DNA from: Amanita rubescens
Lineage: Eukaryota; Basidiomycota; Agaricomycetes; Agaricales; Amanitaceae
NCBI GenBank assembly: GCA_015039365.1
Contig: WION01000034.1
Coordinates: 248,001-312,000, forward strand
Reading direction: 5' to 3'
Length of the DNA stretch: 64,000 bases
Numbering within the stretch: the first letter of the stretch is position 1; each line of letters opens with the position of its first letter. The translations under genes were made by a program, and so were the position numbers. Below, piece by piece: positions 58,812 through 64,000 of the stretch. Under the pieces are notes generated by a model. The model saw only the letters and a program-made list of their open reading frames with translations. It made no database searches and was not told the origin of the DNA.

Positions 58812-60948
58812 ATGCTAGCCCCACTTTTATGTCTTCTCTTTGGCCTCGCTACCATTCTTGTACTCATCTGGCACAAGAAACCACATCTCCCTTATCCTCC
58901 GGGACCTCCACCAAAACCCATCATCGGTAATGTGCTCGAGATTCCCACTGAGATGCCATGGATCAAGTACTTGGAATGGTCGAAGCGTCTCAATAGTATG
59001 TTTCCCTCCTGCAACAAGAAGTATTTGACGATATCAAATTTTGGCAGGCGACATCATCCACATGTCGGCGTTCGGCAAGCACATCGTCGTTCTACACAAG
59101 ATGGAAGATATAAACGAGCTCATGGAAAAGCGCTCGGCCATATACAGCAACCGTCCCTATATCCCAGCCACTGAACTGTAAGGAGGTCTTCGACAATGAC
59201 ATCCAATTCTGACTCGCACTTTCAAGACTTGGCATCGACACTATCACCATTGTAATCCCTTATGGTGCCGAATGGCGAAAACATAGGAATTTCCTTCACG
59301 AAGGACTCAGAAAAGAACAAATGCCACTTTATGAAGGAACGCATACGGATCAAGTTCGTCTCATGATTGATCAGCTGCTTGACAATCCAAACGATTTTAG
59401 AGACCAATGCAGATGGTGCATTTCTAGTTGTACTTACTTCGATTGACGGCTGCTTATTCCATTTTTTAGGCTAAGCGTCGCCATTACCATGTCGACGACA
59501 TTTGGGTACGATATTCCCGCCGGAGATTTATACCATAAATATATTACTTCGGCGGAACGGATTTTGGCCGCAGCCGTTGCACTTTGTCACCCATCAGGGA
59601 CAATTATCAATGCGATTCCATTCCTTAGACATATACCTCCTTGGTTCCCTGGAGCGTTTACACAGAGATACGCAGCAAACGCAAGGGAAGCCGCGATAGC
59701 GTACAAGACTGAACCATTCGAATGGGTTAAATCGAGATTTGTAAGTCGTCAGCTTGCGCGCGTCTGTATAAGGCTGAAAGTTATTCGAAGCTCTCAGGGA
59801 CCGCAAAAGATTGTGTATTGACAAGGTTACTGAGTCGTCGTCTGAAAGATGACGGCGCGACGTTCGAAGATGAAGAAAGCCTTAGGGATACGATGGCACA
59901 AGTGTATCTCGGTACGCGCTATCTTGGATCTCACGTTCTGCATTGCTAAGCCGAACATCAGCTAGCATAGAAACGGTACGCAGCAATGAGTATTATATCT
60001 TATTACTCTCGCCAACTAACCATGAGCAGATTCAGTCCACGAAACTCGTGTTCTTTATGGCCATGGCCCTTTACCCTTCGGTACAAAAACGAGTTCAGGA
60101 TGAGATCGACAGAGTTGTGGGATTAGACCGATTACCTACCTATGAGGATAGGCCTTTACTGCCTATCGTTGAGGCTGTAGTAAGGGAAACCTTTCGGTGG
60201 AGACCCGTTGGACCTCTTGCTATGCCCCACACCGCGGTTAAAGATGACGTATACAAAGGTTACTACATTCCGAAAGGTATGATGTTGTAGCCTCTTTGCG
60301 AGCTACCATTACTCATTTATGTTATTCTTCTTCAGGTACAATTGTTTTGGCGAATGGGTGGTAGGTTTCCGACCTTGATGTATCTTCTTGTTCGCTTCAA
60401 ACATGTTATCCGAAGGGTAGTCAGCCAGGACGAAACGTTATATCCAAACGCCAACTCTTTCTGTCCAGAACGATTTTTTAACCTGGATGGCACCCTGACG
60501 GACGATAAGGTTGAGTATGCTTTCGGATATGGACGCAGGTATGTGTTATCATTTACTGGATATGTTCTACTGTTCGTCGCTCACCATTCAATAGATTCTG
60601 TCCTGGAAAATATATGGCTAGAGATATTGTAAGTCATTACAATCACAGACGCAGTCCCTCTGATATCGTTCACAGATGTGGTTGATGGTCGCTTCGGTGC
60701 TATCAGTCTTCACAATTTCGAAAGCAAAGGACGAGAACGGAGTTGAGATTGATATCGATCCAGATGCGTTTAGCACAGGACTCTCCAGGTAAATCACAGT
60801 TTTATGTTTTTCGAATTGCCGTGAGTTTTAATCGGGATTAAGCCAACCCAAACCGTTCAAATGCGCTATTATTCATCGGTCGCCTCAAGCTGCGAAACTC
60901 GTTCGTGCGGCTGCTCTAGTTGCGAAGAAAAACGCAAGCGTCGCATAA
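58812..60948 (+). CDS. Cytochrome P450 (CYP), copy 4
   Basis: MLAPLLCLLFGLATILVLIW is the anchor, then LPYPPGPPPKPIIGNVLEIP, WRKHR, AGTAKDCVLTRLLSRRLKDD, an I-helix with SIET, VVGLDRLPTYEDRPLLPIVE, ETFR (ExxR), PERFFNLDGTLTDDKVEYAF, and heme FGYGRR plus FCPGKYMARD. The end reads PKPFKCAIIHRSPQAAKLV, then KKNASVA with TAA at 60946-60948. The exon plan is the same as the other copies. No internal break was seen. Confidence 0.85.
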
Positions 60949-61349
60949 ACAGCTGGCAGTAGTCGTGGATGGTAGTGGCTTTCTCGGGTTGACCTGGAAG
61001 GTGGATTGTATTACTAAGAGATTATTATACATCACAGACATCTTTCGCGCTTCATCTCTACTTATGCACAGTTTCGAATGGCATTGATTAGAGTGAATTC
61101 CGCTAATCCTTCGTCTAGCATGGCTCCTCGTGGCGATGACTGGAGTGGTATATTCCAGAGTCCTGATCGGAAGGGCCCAGAACTTCCGGTGTGAGATGCG
61201 AAGTCCAGATGATGGCCTAATGGAGAAATGCCACTCCAGGGGTCAGTTACCTCGTGAACTGCCTAAATTGCTGTCACACGGCGTGACATAGGCTGTGCCA
61301 AACCAATCAATCTCTACGATCTCGAGCCTCAGGCTGACGCACACTGCCA

Positions 61350-61375
61350 GTAGGTCGAGCCATATAAACTGCCAT
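61350..61375 (+). promoter_or_regulatory. TATA-like element upstream of the right GTPase gene
   Basis: gagccatataaact lies about 150 bp before the start codon at 61520, followed by a pyrimidine-rich leader (ctctgttctctctcagg). Confidence 0.35.
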
Positions 61376-61519
61376 ACTCTGCAAGAGCCAGGACCATTCT
61401 TGCTTCATACACTCAATTCCCAAGCCAAACACTCCATTACTCTGTTCTCTCTCAGGTTGGATAGATCTCTCCTGGGCCCTCCCTCTTGCACACCACCATC
61501 AAAGCAAAAATTGTCAGTG

Positions 61520-64000
61520 ATGGGAAATACTGCTAGTGCACTGTCAGGTAATTCAATATTCATGTCTTGACATTGTCTATATTTGCCAATTGCTGCAGAT
61601 ATAGATGATGCACATGTTAAAATGCTCAGGGAACGATACCTATGCCCACACTTTCGCATCCTGGTCATTGGGAGGGCCAATTCTGGAAAGACAACTATCC
61701 TTGAGAAGGTCTGTGGTGTATTAAAGGGAACAAAGCCTATCATATATGACAAGAATGGTAAGTTAGCTGAGTTTTGTGCTTCCTCTAAATATTCAATTCC
61801 TTGTAGGTGAAATACTTGCTGAAACTCATTTCCTTGAGAAAGTTTCAAAAGGAATAAAGTCCATCATAAGTGACAAGAATGGTAAATTAGCTGGACTTGG
61901 TTCTTCCTCTAAGTATTCAGTTCCCCATAGGTAAAGAACTATTGGCTGCTGGGACTACCCATTTGGTCCCATCTATTGAGGTGAGTCAAATGATAATATA
62001 TGAATGTTTGAGTCATTCCTGTTCTTCTTGTTAACAGAGAGGCTCACATGATATTGAACATCAAATTACATACCCTGAGAGTAACTTCATTTTTCATGAC
62101 TCTGAGGGATTTGAATCTGGTTCTGCTAAGGAACTAGAGATTGTTTGGAAGTTTATTGAAACAAGATCTACAGAAACTGAGCTGAAAAATCAGTTGCATG
62201 CAATTTGGTATTTTGTTTTGGCCCTTTGGAGAACTGGCTGACCAAGCCCCATGAAGGTACTGCATACCCATGGACAGCTCTCATCCTATTTTACCTACAG
62301 AATTTGAATTCTTTAACAAGGGGACAGGCAGAGGTGGGTCAATTGACCAAGTATATTATCACACACACACACATTATGATTGGCTGTCACTTTAAAAAAA
62401 TAATATATCAAGCACCAAAGGTACTGACTAGCAAATTGTTCCTCATTACAGTTCCTTTGGTTGTTATCTTTACCAAATTTGATGCTCAAATGATCAAGGA
62501 ATTTGCCAACTTGGCTGATTCAGAAGATAAATATAGGTGGGAGAGGGCTAGGGAAAATGCTGAAAGTGCTTTTCAGACACTTTATCTTCCTAAAGTTTTG
62601 GATACCAAATATCCCCCAAAGGCATATCTCCGATTGGAAGGTGAGAATGATGAACATTGTTTCATCAAAACAGACATAATGTTGCTCAATATGTAGACAT
62701 GCATTTACCAGAGAAGAATTGTCCTGAGTTGACTCAGTGCACTGCTGATATAATTGATGATGCTAGCATGCATCAACTATTTGTGACAACACAGATGAAT
62801 AACCTTGATCTCTGCATTATGTCTGCAATTCAGTGAGCACTGAGGTTCACATTCACATATCTCTTTCTAACATTAGCCTTGTTCAGACATGTCATGAATA
62901 AAAACTATTTCATGTGGAGTGATGTTACTACAGTTTTTGCTAAATTTCCACATTTCTGGGTCAGCATCTTCTTCCAACATATCCATATGAGCATAAAAAT
63001 TAACTGCCAGCAGAAGGAGAGAGTGGTGGGTAGCTTTTATACAAAATGATAAATAGTTCACAAAATGCAACAGGAGGTAAGTAACACTTCAATGCTTTAC
63101 TGTGGAAGATAAATTATGTTTCAGATGTCTGGCAAACAATTGGATGAAATACCAGTGAGTTTTTATCATATCTTTGGTGGCAGGATCTGATGTTATGTAT
63201 ATGTAAATAACAGTTAGTATGTGACATTTAACTAGCATACGTCTGGTGTTTCTCTTATGAGAATAGTTTGTGAGTGATGTTTCCTTTGATTATTAGCATT
63301 CTTGTGTCATGATTAATAGGAAGTGAGTGGCAATGCTCAGTTTCTAGTGGATTGTTTCATGTTACATCATGCAACCAACAGGAAGTGAGTACATATGTAC
63401 ATATGTGTCTTTGTAAGCAGTCTCATCATTCCCATTTTCTAATCAACAGGAAGTGAGTGACACAACACTTTTTTTATCTTACATTCACATATCATGCCAC
63501 ATCAAATTTGCAAAAAGAAAGTGAGCAACCATGACACTTGTGTGGTTTGTCAAATGTGATTCAACCAACAACAGAAAGTTGGTAACAAGCTTTTATCTGA
63601 AAGAGTGACTTATTGTGAATTCATTAATAACAGGTGGCAGTAAGGGAATTGCCTTTATTTCTGCTGAAACAAGGTATCATGATGTAACTATTTTGAAATT
63701 AGCTTGTGAGTGGCAATGTACATTTTTGTGAAAGGCAATCTCAGTGCATCCTTTCCTACTATGACCAACAGGGAGTGAGTGACATTGCATGTTCTCATGA
63801 AAGATTAGTCTCATCACGTATTTTGCAGTATGACCAACAGGGAGTGAGTGAAATTGCATGTTCTTGTGAACAACAGTCTCATTACATCTTTTCCTATGAC
63901 CAACAGGGAGTGAGTGTCAATGTACACCTTTGTGAAAGACAGTCTCATTGCGTCTTCTTTTTTTATGACCAACAGCTTGTAAGTGACAATACACACTGTG
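61520..64000 (+). CDS. P-loop GTPase with microexon array, right copy (runs off the window)
   Basis: Exon 1 (61520-61547) encodes MGNTASALS, an N-myristoylation-like start. Exon 2 (61599-61757) has VKMLRERYLCPHFRILVIG and G1 GRANSGKTT. Part of this exon with its intron is duplicated (61825-61930). Then HDSEGFESGS (G3), a WYCIPMDSSHPILPTEFEFF junction, and VVIFTKFDAQ (G4), LPKVLDTKYPPKAYLRLEG. The exon DMHLPEKNCPELTQ to LCIMSAIQ follows, and HVMNKNYFMW to KFPHFW (62887-62959). After that come K E R V (63014-63025), GAG (63074-63076), MSGKQLDEIP (63125-63154) and one- or two-codon exons to the window edge. All phases agree and there is no stop. The C-terminus is outside the window. It is inverted relative to the left copy. 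Confidence 0.8.
63074..64000 (+). repeat. Microexon array, right copy (partial)
   Basis: Exons after MSGKQLDEIP are TTA 63214, TTT 63267, GAA 63320, GAA 63382, GAA 63450, AAA 63518, AAA 63575, GTGGCA 63634, CTT 63703, GGA 63772, GGA 63841, GGA 63907 and CTT 63976 (first bases). Each sits between an AG acceptor and a GTGAGT/GTATGT/GTAAGT/GTTGGT-type donor. The first introns are hardly alike. The later ones (from about 63705) converge on the same consensus as the left arrays in the same sense orientation. Confidence 0.85.

Noticed and set aside
62355..62375. Short (CA)n tract in the right GTPase gene
   Set aside because: An ordinary microsatellite within an intron; nothing else supports a function.

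Overview
The window looks like an accessory, transposon-rich region of an agaricomycete (mushroom-forming basidiomycete) genome. Genes are dense in introns of about 46-75 nt. The recognisable families are typical of that group: a STAND NTPase with TPRs, Plavaka and hAT transposons, a probable DUF6532 protein, an HNH_2 protein, a family of P450s and DFR-like SDRs. All calls are read from the sequence by eye; none was checked against a database or transcripts.

The outstanding content is a P-loop GTPase gene family whose coding region runs into a tandem array of single-codon exons. On the minus strand, the gene at 12962-4654 has normal G-domain exons (G1 GRANAGKTT, G3 DSMG, G4 TKFD). It then passes through 98 consecutive repeat units (11446-5349). 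Each unit has an intron of about 46-75 nt, ending in AG and starting with G(T/C)NNGT, and an exon of exactly 3 nt (one is 6 nt). After that come ordinary C-terminal exons. All phases agree (phase 0), no unit carries a stop codon, and the decoded residues form a non-repetitive, K/Q/E-rich, coiled-coil-like peptide. A second, 5'-truncated copy (4054-994) has 37 more such units. A third copy at the right end (61520 to the window edge, plus strand) enters the same kind of array, and its first codons repeat those of the left copy in the same order. What looks like a satellite of about 63 bp is therefore best read as a gene made of one-codon exons.

Layout: 1-13.1 kb, CpG-poor: SDR 3' fragments, C-terminal exon sets, microexon arrays and the left GTPase gene. 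13.1-16.9 kb: degenerate sequence with an SDR relic. 16.9-21.9 kb, CpG-poor: a STAND/NLR-like gene with 23 TPRs. 22.6-24.0 kb: a possible PD-(D/E)XK protein. 24.0-28.1 kb: weak hypothetical genes and a duplicated segment. 28.2-35.6 kb: two DFR-like SDR genes flanking a P450 (minus). 36-38.7 kb: a hypothetical gene and an omega-type GST. 39.5-46.4 kb: a Plavaka transposase gene split by a hAT-like element that carries a membrane-protein gene, then a 180-bp tandem repeat. 47-51.1 kb: a DUF6532-like gene and an HNH gene. 52.2-60.9 kb: three P450 genes (plus). 61.3-64 kb, CpG-poor: the right GTPase gene and its microexon array.

The P450s, SDRs and GST could form a small oxidative or detoxifying metabolic neighbourhood, but no backbone synthase is present. 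Two pairs of elements are inverted: the GTPase/microexon genes at the window ends, and a P450 arm of about 3.3 kb (30.55-33.9 versus 54.57-57.87 kb).
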